From Micromonospora sp. MA102 (lineage in GTDB: Bacteria > Actinomycetota > Actinomycetes > Mycobacteriales > Micromonosporaceae): 64,000 nt of DNA. The notes beneath the pieces are model-generated. The model searched no databases, was not told where the DNA came from, and saw only the letters and a program-made list of their open reading frames with translations. Below are positions 1 to 8,371 of this stretch, piece after piece; the stretch's first letter is position 1; each line of letters opens with the position of its first letter. The stretch spans positions 248,001-312,000 of the forward strand of contig NZ_JAMWEG010000008.1 of assembly GCF_025460765.1 (NCBI RefSeq), given 5' to 3'. The position numbers and the translations under genes were made by a program.

Positions 1-163
1 TGGGGTCGGCGGCGACCAGGGCGCCGTTGACCGCGCCGATCGAGGTGCCGAGCACCATGTCGGGCCGGACCCGGGCCCGGAACAGCGCCCGGAGCATGCC
101 CACCTCGACGGCGCCGAGCACTCCCCCGCCGCCGAGCACGAACGCCACCGGACCGCCTGCCAT
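1..163 (-). CDS. Patatin-like phospholipase, N-terminal fragment (runs off the window)
   Basis: Only the first ~54 residues are inside the window. They contain the glycine-rich oxyanion-hole segment (LGGGGVLGAVEVG) followed by the nucleophile-elbow motif GTSIG (GxSxG) and AVNGAL, which is the standard order at the start of bacterial patatin-family serine acyl hydrolases. The catalytic Asp lies beyond the window edge. The ATG at 163 has an AGGA-type ribosome site 8 nt upstream. A second in-frame ATG lies 9 nt further upstream. Family members hydrolyse membrane lipid acyl esters, but the substrate here is unknown. It is divergent from the neighbouring Ser/Thr kinase. Confidence 0.8.
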   Translation of the reverse strand, partial: MAGGPVAFVLGGGGVLGAVEVGMLRALFRARVRPDMVLGTSIGAVNGALVAADP

Positions 164-339
164 GCCGTTCATCCTGGCACGCCCCGCACAGTCCGCTCCG
201 TCGAGCCGGTCGGGGCCGGTCGCCCCGTCACCCCGCGCGACCGGCGCGGCGCGGGACGCGACCGGAGAACGGACACCCGTTGACAGGCCGGACACATTCC
301 CGCAACCTGATAGCGCTCCCAAGCCCAGGCAGGTGCGAT

Positions 340-1791
340 GTGAAGGCGACGCTGCACGCCGGCCGGCTGCTGGCCCGCAGGTACCGGCTCATCGACCAGA
401 TCGGGGCCGGCGGCATGTCGGTGATCTGGCGGGCCCGCGACGAGGTGCTGGACCGGGTGGTGGCGGTGAAGGTGCTCGCCCCCTCGCTCGCCGCCGACGC
501 CCGGTTCCGGGACATGGTGCGCGAGGAGGCCCGTTCCGCCGCCCAGCTCGTCCATCCGCACGTCACCGCCGTGCACGACTACGGCGAGACGGTGGCGCCG
601 GACGGCTCGATCACCTCGTTCGTGGTGATGGAGCTGCTCAGCGGCGAGGAGCTGGAGCACCGGCTCACCGAGGGGCCGCTGCCCTGGCCGGCGGCGGTCG
701 AGACGGGCGCGCAGGTGGCCGAGGCGGTGGCCGCCGCGCACCGGCTGGGCATCGTGCACCGGGACATCACCCCGTCGAACGTGATGATGACCCGGGTCGG
801 CGCGAAGGTGCTCGACTTCGGCATCGCCACCCGGGTCGGCGCGCCCGACGAGGACGAGGACGGCGGCACGTTCGGCACCCCGGCGTACGTGGCGCCGGAG
901 CGGCTGGACGGGGCGCCGGCGCAACCGGCCACCGACGTCTACTCGCTGGGTGTGCTGCTGTTCGAGACGCTGACCGGGCAGCCGCCGTACCCGGCGGACA
1001 CCTGGGAGCAGCTCAGCGCCGCGCTGGCCGAGGACGCCGCGCCCACGCTGGACGGCGTACCCGGGCTGCCCGCGCCGGTCGCGGAGATCTGCCTGCGCTG
1101 CCTGGCCCGCGACCCGCGCCGGCGGCCCACCGCGCACCAGGTGGCGGCCGTGCTCCGCGACCAGTTGCTGCCCGCCGACCCGCAGGCCGCCACCATGCTG
1201 GCCCCGACCGTGACCCTGCCCGCGGTGCCCGCCCCGCCGCGACCGCCGGCCGAGCCCGCCCCTCCCGCACCCGTCGCCGCCGGGGCGCCCGGACGCCGCC
1301 GGGCGCTGCCCCTGGTGGCGGCCGGCGTGGTGGTGGTCGCCGGCGCCGCCCTGCTGGTGCCCGCGCTGCTGCCCGACCGGCAGGCGCCGTCGCGGTCGGC
1401 GCCGACCGCCGGGCCCGTGGTGGTCCCGTCCGCCGCGACGCCGAGCCGCGACGGGCCGGCCACCGGCGAGCCGCCCGGCCCGCCCCGCCGGCCGCCCGCG
1501 ACCGGCGCGCCGACCCCGCCCGCCGGCGGCGACCTCAGCGAGGCGGCGCACCGGGTGGAGGGGCTCATCGAGGCCGGGCTGGCAACCGGCCAGATCCGCG
1601 ACGACGTGGGTGTGGACCTGCGCAACCTGCTGCGCAACGCCAGCACCGCGACCGGCGAGGGCGCCCTCACCGGCGCCGTGGACCGGCTCCGCGACAAGAT
1701 CGCCGACCGGCGGCGCGAGGGCAGCATCAGCCCCGGGTACGCCCGCCAGCTCGACGAGGCCGCCGCGGACCTGGTATCCGGACGAACCTGA
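340..1791 (+). CDS. Membrane-anchored Ser/Thr protein kinase (PknB-like)
   Basis: Hanks-type kinase of 483 residues. The N-terminal kinase domain spans about residues 10-270, with a glycine loop (GAGGMS), the ATP-binding Lys in VAVKVL (near residue 42), catalytic HRD (near 139), DFG, and an APE-like VAPE. A Pro/Ala-rich linker leads to one membrane segment at about 322-345, then a Pro-rich stretch and a small extracytoplasmic helical domain. It should phosphorylate Ser/Thr on cytoplasmic partners, with the outer domain as a possible sensor. One oddity is that the catalytic loop reads HRDITPSN, with Thr where HRDxKxxN kinases have Lys, so activity may be altered. I chose GTG 340 because the upstream in-frame ATG at 280 adds residues unlike a kinase N-terminus. 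Confidence 0.88.
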   Translation: MKATLHAGRLLARRYRLIDQIGAGGMSVIWRARDEVLDRVVAVKVLAPSLAADARFRDMVREEARSAAQLVHPHVTAVHDYGETVAPDGSITSFVVMELLSGEELEHRLTEGPLPWPAAVETGAQVAEAVAAAHRLGIVHRDITPSNVMMTRVGAKVLDFGIATRVGAPDEDEDGGTFGTPAYVAPERLDGAPAQPATDVYSLGVLLFETLTGQPPYPADTWEQLSAALAEDAAPTLDGVPGLPAPVAEICLRCLARDPRRRPTAHQVAAVLRDQLLPADPQAATMLAPTVTLPAVPAPPRPPAEPAPPAPVAAGAPGRRRALPLVAAGVVVVAGAALLVPALLPDRQAPSRSAPTAGPVVVPSAATPSRDGPATGEPPGPPRRPPATGAPTPPAGGDLSEAAHRVEGLIEAGLATGQIRDDVGVDLRNLLRNASTATGEGALTGAVDRLRDKIADRRREGSISPGYARQLDEAAADLVSGRT

Positions 1792-1795
1792 GGAG

Positions 1796-2914
1796 TCAGC
1801 CGGCGGTGACCGGCGCGGCCTCGGGCCGCCCGGCGAACGCGGCCCGGTCGGCGAGGAAGGCCCGGTAGACCGCCTCGTAACCGGCGGCCATCCGCTCGAC
1901 CGAGAAGTGCTCCGCCACGTGCATGATGCAGTCGGCCGGGTCGAGGCCGGCCACGTCGCGCAGCGCGGCCGGCAGTTCCTCCGCCCGGTCGCGGACGAGC
2001 CCGGTGATCCCGTCCCGGACCAGCTCCGGCACGGCGCCCCGGCGCAGCGCCACCACCGGGGTGCCGGTCGCCATGGCCTCCACCATCACCATGCCGAACG
2101 GCTCCGCCCACTGGATCGGCATGATGAGGCAGCGGGCGTCGTACAGGAGCCGCTGGGTGGCCTCCCGGTCGGCGTTGAGGACCACGGTGACGTCTTCGCC
2201 CAGCAGCGGCTCGACCACCTGCTCGAAGTAGCGGCGCTCGGCCGGCTCGTTGCACTTGCCGGCCAGGGTGAGCGGCAGGCCGGCCGCCCGGCAGGCGCGG
2301 ATCGCCACGTCGGGGCCCTTGTCCGGGCTGAACCGGGCCAGCCAGAGCACCGGCCCGCGGCCGGGGCCCCGCTTGCGCGGCACCTCCCGCAGCGCCATGG
2401 CGTTGTGCACCGTGCCCACCCAGGGCAGGTCCGGGTTGGCCTCGCGCTGGGCGTGCGAGATCGCCACCAGGCCCACCCCCTCGTCGGTGTTGCTCAGCAC
2501 GGTGCCGTACTCGCCCACCGGGTTGCCGTGCACGGTGGCCACCGTGGGTACCCGGCGGCGGCCGGCGAGCAGCGGGCCGATGGTGCTGTGGTCGTGCACC
2601 AGGTCGAAGTCGGCCGGATCGACCAGCCGGTTCACGTGGGCCAGGTGGGCCAGCTCGGGCAGCGACTCGCCGAGCCGGTGGAACTGGAGTTCCGAGCCGG
2701 TGGAGACGAAGTCACCGGCGGTGCCGTTCTCCCGGCCGGCTCCGAACAGGGTCACCGCGTGCCCCCGGTCCACCAGGGCGTCGACCAGCCCGGCCACCAG
2801 GTGCTCCAGGCCGCCGTACCCGGCCGGCGGGACGGACAGCCAGGGCGGCACCACCATGGCGAGCCGCAGGTGCCCGGTCCGGCCACGGTCCGACGGCGGC
2901 TGGTTCACGGCCAC
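1796..2914 (-). CDS. Glycosyltransferase family 4 protein
   Basis: 372 residues with a GT-B layout. The N-terminal Rossmann half starts at LRLAMVVPPWLSVPPAGYGG (glycine-rich acceptor-side loop). The C-terminal half carries LWLARFSPDKGPDVAI and an EPFGMVMVEAMATGTPVVA-type donor-site E-x7-E motif. It transfers a sugar from a nucleotide donor; acceptor and product cannot be told. It starts at GTG 2914 with a GGGGAGGAC ribosome site. It is convergent with the kinase gene (4 bp between stops), so no separate terminator fits there. Confidence 0.85.
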   Translation of the reverse strand: MAVNQPPSDRGRTGHLRLAMVVPPWLSVPPAGYGGLEHLVAGLVDALVDRGHAVTLFGAGRENGTAGDFVSTGSELQFHRLGESLPELAHLAHVNRLVDPADFDLVHDHSTIGPLLAGRRRVPTVATVHGNPVGEYGTVLSNTDEGVGLVAISHAQREANPDLPWVGTVHNAMALREVPRKRGPGRGPVLWLARFSPDKGPDVAIRACRAAGLPLTLAGKCNEPAERRYFEQVVEPLLGEDVTVVLNADREATQRLLYDARCLIMPIQWAEPFGMVMVEAMATGTPVVALRRGAVPELVRDGITGLVRDRAEELPAALRDVAGLDPADCIMHVAEHFSVERMAAGYEAVYRAFLADRAAFAGRPEAAPVTAG

Positions 2915-2989
2915 GAGTCCTCCCCGATGGGTCCCCCGGCGTACGTGACCGGCGGCGGTTTCCCGGCGCTCCGAGCGGTAAACGGCGGC

Positions 2990-3661
2990 TCAGCCGGCCA
3001 CCACGAGCCGGTCGTGCACCTCGCGCACGCCCGGCGTGGCCCAGGCCGCCCGCTCCGCCTCCTCCCGCTGCCACCAACGGCGGACCACCCCGTCGAGCAC
3101 CACCGTGTCGCCGCTGACCCGCACCTCGATGCGCTCGGTGCCGGTCCGCCGGAACAGCAGGCGTTGCAGGTCCCGGCGGTTCTGCTCGTCGCTGGGCGGG
3201 GTCGGCGGGCGCACCTCGACGAGGTTGGTCACCCCGCGTACGCCCCGCAGCCGGCGCAGCTCCCGCTCGGCGGTGCGGCGCTGGAAGCCGTACTCCACCT
3301 GGCCACGGAGCATGACCCAGCCGTCGGCGACCGTCAGGTCCAGCCGCTCGGCGGGCACGAAGCTGTCCCACTCCAGGGCCCGGCTGGCCGCGATCGCGAT
3401 GTCGGCGTCGGTGCGCTCGTCGGCGACCGGCAACTGCACCTCCAGGTCACTGGCGACCGCGCGGACACCGCGGACCCGGTGCGCGCAGCGCTCGGCGGCC
3501 CAGCGCCGGGCGTAGCTGTCCACCTGTCCGGTCAGCGTGACCACGCCGTCGGCCACGGTCACCCCGATCTCCGTGGGCCGGGCCTGCGCGTCCCAGTCGA
3601 GCTCGGCGAGCACGTCCCGCTGGATGTCCTGGTCGGTGCGGACGGCGGAGGTGGTCGTCAT
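2990..3661 (-). CDS. BON-domain protein (three BON repeats)
   Basis: 223 residues made of three consecutive BON (OsmY/nodulation) domains. Each shows the pattern of a short helix, V-x-V-x-x-G-x-V-x-L-x-G-x-V, then a helix ending in V-R-x-V. They begin near residues 10, 85 and 160 (VADGVVTLTGQV, VADGWVMLRGQV, VSGDTVVLDGVV). No signal peptide or membrane segment is visible, so a cytoplasmic or peripheral role is likely. BON domains bind phospholipid or polymer surfaces and are often stress-linked. The ATG at 3661 (MTTTSAV) was chosen over the upstream in-frame start at 3718, whose extra 19 residues look non-coding. Confidence 0.82.
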   Translation of the reverse strand: MTTTSAVRTDQDIQRDVLAELDWDAQARPTEIGVTVADGVVTLTGQVDSYARRWAAERCAHRVRGVRAVASDLEVQLPVADERTDADIAIAASRALEWDSFVPAERLDLTVADGWVMLRGQVEYGFQRRTAERELRRLRGVRGVTNLVEVRPPTPPSDEQNRRDLQRLLFRRTGTERIEVRVSGDTVVLDGVVRRWWQREEAERAAWATPGVREVHDRLVVAG

Positions 3662-3794
3662 GCCCCGAGGGTGCCGCCGGACGGGGTGAGCCTGGCTCAC
3701 CCGGACCGGGTGAGGCACGAAAATAGGCGGCGGGTGACCGTACCAAACCCCATGGCTCCGTCCCCCGCCGCCCGTGGAGGAGGCAGGTCTGGTG

Positions 3795-5300
3795 TTATGA
3801 CGTCTCGGCGAGCGTCACGGTTGCGGTCTCGGCCGAGCCGTTCCGCTTGAACTGGACCTCGACCCGGTCGCCGACCTTGCCGGCCTGCACGGCGCCCACC
3901 AGGTCGTTCGAGTCGTTGATCACCTTGTCGCCGAACTTGGTGATCACGTCGCCCCGCTGGAACCCGGCCTTGTCGGCGGCGCTGCCCGCGACCACGTCGG
4001 AGACCAGCGCACCGCCGTCCTCCGCGGCGGCCACGCTGACGCCGAGGGACGGGTGGCTGACCTTCTCGCCGCGCTGGAGCTTCTCGGCCACGTCCTTGGC
4101 CTTGTTGCTCGGGATGGCGAAGCCGACCCCGATGTTGCCGTTGCTGCCCTGCCCGGCCGTGGCGATGGCGGTGTTGATGCCGATCACCTCGCCCCGGGTG
4201 TTGACCAGCGCGCCGCCGGAGTTGCCCGGGTTGATCGGGGCGTCGGTCTGGAGCAGGCCGGAGATCGAGCTGGCGCCCTGCTGCGGGGCCTGCTGCTGGC
4301 CGCCCTCGCCGGCCTGGATGGTGCGGTCGCGGGCGCTCAGGATGCCGGCGGTGACCGAGCCCTGCAGGCCGAGCGGGCTGCCCAGGGCGAGCACCTGGTC
4401 GCCGACCTGCATGGCGTCGCTGTCGCCGAACTTGGCCGCCTTCAGGTCGCTCACCCCGCTGGCCTTGACCACGCCCAGGTCGGTCTTCGGGTCGGTGCCG
4501 ACGATCTTCGCCTGGGCGGTCTTGCCGTCGGCGAAGACCACCTTCACCGTGTCGCCGCTGGCGGAGGCGACCACGTGGTTGTTGGTCAGGACGTATCCGT
4601 CGGCGCTGAGGATCACCCCGGAGCCCTCACCGCTGTCCGTCATGATCGTGACGATGCTGTCCTGGACGGCGGCCGCGATCTTCGGCAGGTCGGCGCTGTT
4701 GAGCACGGGAGCGGCCGTGTAGGTGCGGGTCACGGTCCCGTCGCCGTCGAGGGCGAGGGCGAGCGCGCCCCCGGCCACGCCGGAGCCGAGCATCAGCGCC
4801 AGCGCGAGCGCCCCGGCGCCGATGAACTTCCCGGCCCGGCTGGGCCGCGCCGGCTGCTGCGGGCCCCACGGCGGGACCGGCTGTCCGGTGTGGTGCTGCG
4901 GGTACTGCTGCCCGGGCTGGTGCTGCTGGTACGGCTGCTGCGTCTGGTACGGCGGAACCGGCCCGCCGGCCTGCGGCGCGTAGCCGGTGCCGCCCTGGTG
5001 CGCCCAGCCGCCCTGCTGCTGCGCCCCGTACCAGGGGTGCGTCTGCTGCGGCTGCGTGGACACCGGGTACGGCGTGGCCGCCGGCGGCGCGTACGGGTTG
5101 GCCGGCGTGGTCGCCTCGGTGTGTCCGGCCGGGGCGGTGGTTCCGGCGGCCGGGGAGTCGGCCGGAACCGGCGCGGCGGCCGGGGTGACGGTGGGGTCGG
5201 ACTGCCCGCTCTCGGTGCGGGGCAGCTCGGCGGTCGGGTGCGACGGCTCGGCGTCGGCCGGAACCGGCGACCGCTGCGGATCGGTTTCGTGGTCGGTCAT
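3795..5300 (-). CDS. HtrA/DegP-type S1C serine protease with PDZ domain (PepD-like)
   Basis: 501 residues. The first ~165 are a Pro/Gln/Tyr-rich cytoplasmic tail, followed by one membrane anchor (KFIGAGALALALMLGSG). The trypsin-like domain then shows the catalytic triad as His in LTNNHVV, Asp in DPKTDLGVV and Ser in INPGNSGGAL. A single PDZ domain closes the protein (LGVSV ... VVAGSAADKAGFQRGDVI). It is an extracytoplasmic quality-control protease. It lies 62 bp downstream of a histidine kinase and its response regulator. That order matches the mycobacterial mprA-mprB-pepD envelope-stress operon, although the regulator itself is more PhoP/TrcR-like. A GGTGG sequence precedes ATG 5300. Confidence 0.9.
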   Translation of the reverse strand: MTDHETDPQRSPVPADAEPSHPTAELPRTESGQSDPTVTPAAAPVPADSPAAGTTAPAGHTEATTPANPYAPPAATPYPVSTQPQQTHPWYGAQQQGGWAHQGGTGYAPQAGGPVPPYQTQQPYQQHQPGQQYPQHHTGQPVPPWGPQQPARPSRAGKFIGAGALALALMLGSGVAGGALALALDGDGTVTRTYTAAPVLNSADLPKIAAAVQDSIVTIMTDSGEGSGVILSADGYVLTNNHVVASASGDTVKVVFADGKTAQAKIVGTDPKTDLGVVKASGVSDLKAAKFGDSDAMQVGDQVLALGSPLGLQGSVTAGILSARDRTIQAGEGGQQQAPQQGASSISGLLQTDAPINPGNSGGALVNTRGEVIGINTAIATAGQGSNGNIGVGFAIPSNKAKDVAEKLQRGEKVSHPSLGVSVAAAEDGGALVSDVVAGSAADKAGFQRGDVITKFGDKVINDSNDLVGAVQAGKVGDRVEVQFKRNGSAETATVTLAETS

Positions 5301-5362
5301 GACTCCACCTTCTCCCTCGGCACTGCGACCAGGCTGGAACCCGCCTGAATGTTTTCTGAAAG

Positions 5363-6919
5363 TCACTCGCCGGGCTCGGGCGCCTCGGGCAGCAGCGGCA
5401 GCTTCACCCGGAAGGTGGCCCCGCCGCCCGGCGTCTCGGCCACCTCGACGGTGCCGTGGTGCGCGGCCACCAGCGCGGCGACGATGGCCAGCCCGAGACC
5501 CGTGCTGGTCGGCCCGCCCGCCCGCCGGGTGCGCGCCGCGTCCACCCGGTAGAACCGCTCGAACACCCGCTCGGCCTGCTCCGGGGTGAGCCCGGGGCCG
5601 GTGTCGGCCACCTCCACCACGGCCAGGTTCCCCGGCTCCGCCCGCAGCCGCAGGGTCACCGCGGTGTCCGGCGGGGTGTGCGTGAGCGCGTTGGTCATGA
5701 GGTTGCCGATCACCTGGCGCAGCCGGGCGTCGTCGCCGAGCACCACCAGCGGGCCGGCGCCGGGCTCGATCTCGAGCGTGACGCTCCGGTCCGGCTCCAC
5801 GGCCCGCGCCGCCTGGACCGCGTCCGAGGCGAGCACCGGCAGCTCGACCGGCGCCAGCGCGATCGGCCGCTCGCGGTCCATCCGGGCCAGCAGCAGCAGG
5901 TCCTCCACGAGCAGGCCCATCCGGGACGCCTCGTCCTCGATCCGGCGCAGCAGCCCGGCGGTCTGCTCGGGCGCCCGGGCCGCGCCCTGCCGGTACAGCT
6001 CGGCGAAGCCCCGGATGGTGGTCAGCGGGGTGCGCAGCTCGTGCGAGGCGTCGGCGATGAACTGCCGCATCCGCTCCTCGGAGCGGCGGGCCCGCGCCTC
6101 GGACGCCTGCGCCGCGGCGGCGGCGTCCCGGGCGCTGACCTCTGCGCTGCGCGCCGCCGCCTCGGAGGCCGCCCGCGCCGTGAACGCCGCCTCGATCTGG
6201 GCGAGCATGGCGTTCAGCGCACGGGAGAGCCGACCCAGCTCGGAGGTCGGGCAGGGCCGGCCCTCCTCGGGGTCGGGCACCCGCTGGGTCAGGTCGCCGC
6301 CGGCGATGGCCGCCGCGGTCTGCTCGATCTCCACGAGGGGCTTCAGACTGGTACGCACGATGCCGGCCCCGACCGAGGCCAGGATGATCAGCACCGCCCC
6401 ACCCACCAGCAGATCGATCCAGATGAGCTGGCCGACCGACTGGTCGACGGCGGTGAGGTGCTGCCCGAAGGCGATGACCCGGCCGTCGGGAAGGTCGGTG
6501 TAGAGCATCCGCCACCGGGTCCGGCCGTCCAGCGAGCGGACCGTGAACGGCTCGCCAACCTGCTCCCGGTAGCCGGCGAAGTCGGCGGGGAAGGGCGGCA
6601 GCTCCTGGTCCTGGAGGCCGGCGTAGCGGGTGGGCACCTCCACCGGCTGACCGGGTGCCGCCTGGGCCGCCACGTAGTCCGACGGAATATTGATCTTGAC
6701 CGGACTGCCGCCGGCCTGGTCCAGCGACCGGGCCACGTTCATCGCGCCGCCGCGGAGCTGCTCGTCCACCTGTCCGATCAGGTAGTCGCGGAGCAGGAAC
6801 GCGGTGAGCCCGCTGATCACCAGCAGGGCCACCGCCACCAGGGCGAGGACCGAGGTGACCAGCTTCACCCGCAGCGGGACGCTGCGCAGCCAGCCCTTCG
6901 CGTCGTGGACGGCGTTCAC
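5363..6919 (-). CDS. Two-component sensor histidine kinase (OmpR-partner type)
   Basis: 518 residues. There are two membrane segments (about 18-44 and 165-188) flanking a ~120-residue extracytoplasmic sensor. These are followed by HAMP, an Ala/Arg/Glu-rich helical insert of about 40 residues, HisKA with DASHELRTPLT, and HATPase_c (N box GNLMTNALTHTP, G1 ADTGPGLTP, G2 TGLGLAI). It should autophosphorylate the His of SHELR and pass phosphate to the regulator just upstream. Its GTG start overlaps the regulator stop by 4 bp (GTGA), implying translational coupling. The HtrA-like protease downstream suggests envelope-stress sensing. The long Ala-rich insert between HAMP and the dimerisation helix is unusual. 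Confidence 0.92.
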   Translation of the reverse strand: MNAVHDAKGWLRSVPLRVKLVTSVLALVAVALLVISGLTAFLLRDYLIGQVDEQLRGGAMNVARSLDQAGGSPVKINIPSDYVAAQAAPGQPVEVPTRYAGLQDQELPPFPADFAGYREQVGEPFTVRSLDGRTRWRMLYTDLPDGRVIAFGQHLTAVDQSVGQLIWIDLLVGGAVLIILASVGAGIVRTSLKPLVEIEQTAAAIAGGDLTQRVPDPEEGRPCPTSELGRLSRALNAMLAQIEAAFTARAASEAAARSAEVSARDAAAAAQASEARARRSEERMRQFIADASHELRTPLTTIRGFAELYRQGAARAPEQTAGLLRRIEDEASRMGLLVEDLLLLARMDRERPIALAPVELPVLASDAVQAARAVEPDRSVTLEIEPGAGPLVVLGDDARLRQVIGNLMTNALTHTPPDTAVTLRLRAEPGNLAVVEVADTGPGLTPEQAERVFERFYRVDAARTRRAGGPTSTGLGLAIVAALVAAHHGTVEVAETPGGGATFRVKLPLLPEAPEPGE

Positions 6920-7629
6920 GCCGCCGGCTTGCGCAGCACGTACCCGACCCCGCGCAGCGTGTGGATGAGCCGGGGCTGGGTGTTGTCGACCTTGCGCCGC
7001 AGGTAGGAGATGTAGGACTCGACGATGTTGTCGTCGCCGCGGAAGTCGTAGTTCCAGACGTGGTCGAGGATCTGTGCCTTGGAGAGCACCCGGTTGGCGT
7101 TGAGCATCAGGTAGCGCAGCAGCTTGAACTCGGTGGGCGAGAGCTGCACCCGCTGCCCGGCCCGGTGCACCTCGTGGGTCTCCTCGTCCAGCTCCAGGTC
7201 GGCGAAGGTGAGCCGGGAGGGCGCGTGCTCGCCGGTGGCGGTGCGCCGCAGCACGGCCCGGATCCGGGCGGTCAGCTCCTCCAGGCTGAACGGCTTGGTG
7301 ACGTAGTCGTCGCCGCCCAGGGTCAGCCCGCGGATCTTGTCGTCGGTGGCGTCCCGGGCGGTGAGGAAGACCACCGGGGTGCGCGTGCCACCCTCACGGA
7401 GCATCCGGATGACCTCGAAGCCGTCCAGGTCGGGCAGCATCACGTCGAGCACGACCAGGTCGGGCCGGTGGTCCTTGGCGGCGTGGAGCGCCGCGCTGCC
7501 GCTGGTCGCGGTGGCGACGTCGAAGCCGGCGAAGCGCAGGCTCGCGGAGAGCAGTTCGAGGATGTTGGGATCGTCCTCGACGACGAGCAGTCTGGCCTCG
7601 GTCTGGGTAGCCACCATGGCACCCATCAT
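6916..7629 (-). CDS. OmpR-family response regulator (PhoP/TrcR-like)
   Basis: 237 residues. The receiver domain has the acidic pair in VVEDDPN, the phospho-acceptor Asp in VVLDVMLPD, the conserved Thr in FLTARD and the Lys in YVTKPFS. A C-terminal winged helix follows (LSPTEFKLLRYLM ... SYLRRKVD ... TLRGVGYVLR). GLTLGGDDYVTKPFSLEE is typical of the PhoP/TrcR subgroup of actinobacteria rather than MprA. It is first in an operon with the kinase (GTGA overlap) and the HtrA protease. ATG 7629 is preceded by GGAG with 5-nt spacing; an in-frame ATG at 7617 is an alternative start. Confidence 0.92.
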   Translation of the reverse strand: MMGAMVATQTEARLLVVEDDPNILELLSASLRFAGFDVATATSGSAALHAAKDHRPDLVVLDVMLPDLDGFEVIRMLREGGTRTPVVFLTARDATDDKIRGLTLGGDDYVTKPFSLEELTARIRAVLRRTATGEHAPSRLTFADLELDEETHEVHRAGQRVQLSPTEFKLLRYLMLNANRVLSKAQILDHVWNYDFRGDDNIVESYISYLRRKVDNTQPRLIHTLRGVGYVLRKPAA

Positions 7630-7741
7630 CCGCGCTCCGGCTGCGCCCGCGCTGGGTGGATCCTGGAAACAACCTGTGAGCCGCCGCGCCTCGCCACCCC
7701 GCGAGCCGAGGGTGTCTCCACACCGGGAGACACCCGCGGCG

Positions 7742-8371
7742 TCACGTGTGGCGGAGCAGCCGGCGGAGCCCGTCCAGGGCCCCGTCGAGCAGGCGGATGG
7801 CCGTACGGAGCTGGGTGTCGGTGAGCCGGCCGGCCCGTACCAGCGCGCCGACCTCGACGGTGAACGCGGCCAGCCGCTGGTCGAACTCGGCCAGCAGGGG
7901 CGACTCGGCGGTCCGGCCCGGGCCGCCGTTGGCGGGTGGCCGGGTGGTCGGCGGCGGGGGCGCCCAGCGAGCCTGCCGGGTCTGCCGCGCCGCCTCGCGC
8001 AGCTCCCGCTTGAGGTCGCGCACCGAGCCGCGTACCTCGGTGCGGATCTCGCCGGCCAGCGTGGAGAGGTCCTCCACCGAGGCGGTGATGTCGGATTCCA
8101 GGGTGGCCAGCTCGTCGGCGCGCTGCCGCAGCTCGGCCCGGCCCGCCTCGGTGATCTCGTAGACCTTGCGGCCACCGGCGGCGGTGTGGCTGACCAGCCC
8201 CTCCACCTCCAGCCGTTGCAGCCGGGGATAGATGGTGCCGGCGCTGGGCGCGTAGAGGCCGAGGAAACGGTCCTCCAGCAGGCGGATCAGCTCGTACCCG
8301 TGCTTCGGGCCGTCGTCGAGCAGCTTGAGCAGGTAGAGCCGGAGCCGCCCGTGACTGAACACGGCGGTCAC
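7742..8371 (-). CDS. PadR-family transcriptional regulator
   Basis: 209 residues. The N-terminal PadR winged helix (LRLYLLKLLDDGPKHGYELI ... YPRLQRLEVEGLV) is followed by a long helical region and a C-terminal helical domain after a Pro-rich linker. It probably acts as a homodimeric repressor. Its GTG start overlaps the stop of the upstream DUF4097 gene by 4 bp. The operon promoter contains two palindromes (9268-9281 and 9297-9311), plausible sites for autoregulation by this protein. PadR/DUF4097 pairs recur in actinomycetes and are thought to respond to envelope conditions, but the effector is unknown. Confidence 0.9.
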   Translation of the reverse strand: MTAVFSHGRLRLYLLKLLDDGPKHGYELIRLLEDRFLGLYAPSAGTIYPRLQRLEVEGLVSHTAAGGRKVYEITEAGRAELRQRADELATLESDITASVEDLSTLAGEIRTEVRGSVRDLKRELREAARQTRQARWAPPPPTTRPPANGGPGRTAESPLLAEFDQRLAAFTVEVGALVRAGRLTDTQLRTAIRLLDGALDGLRRLLRHT

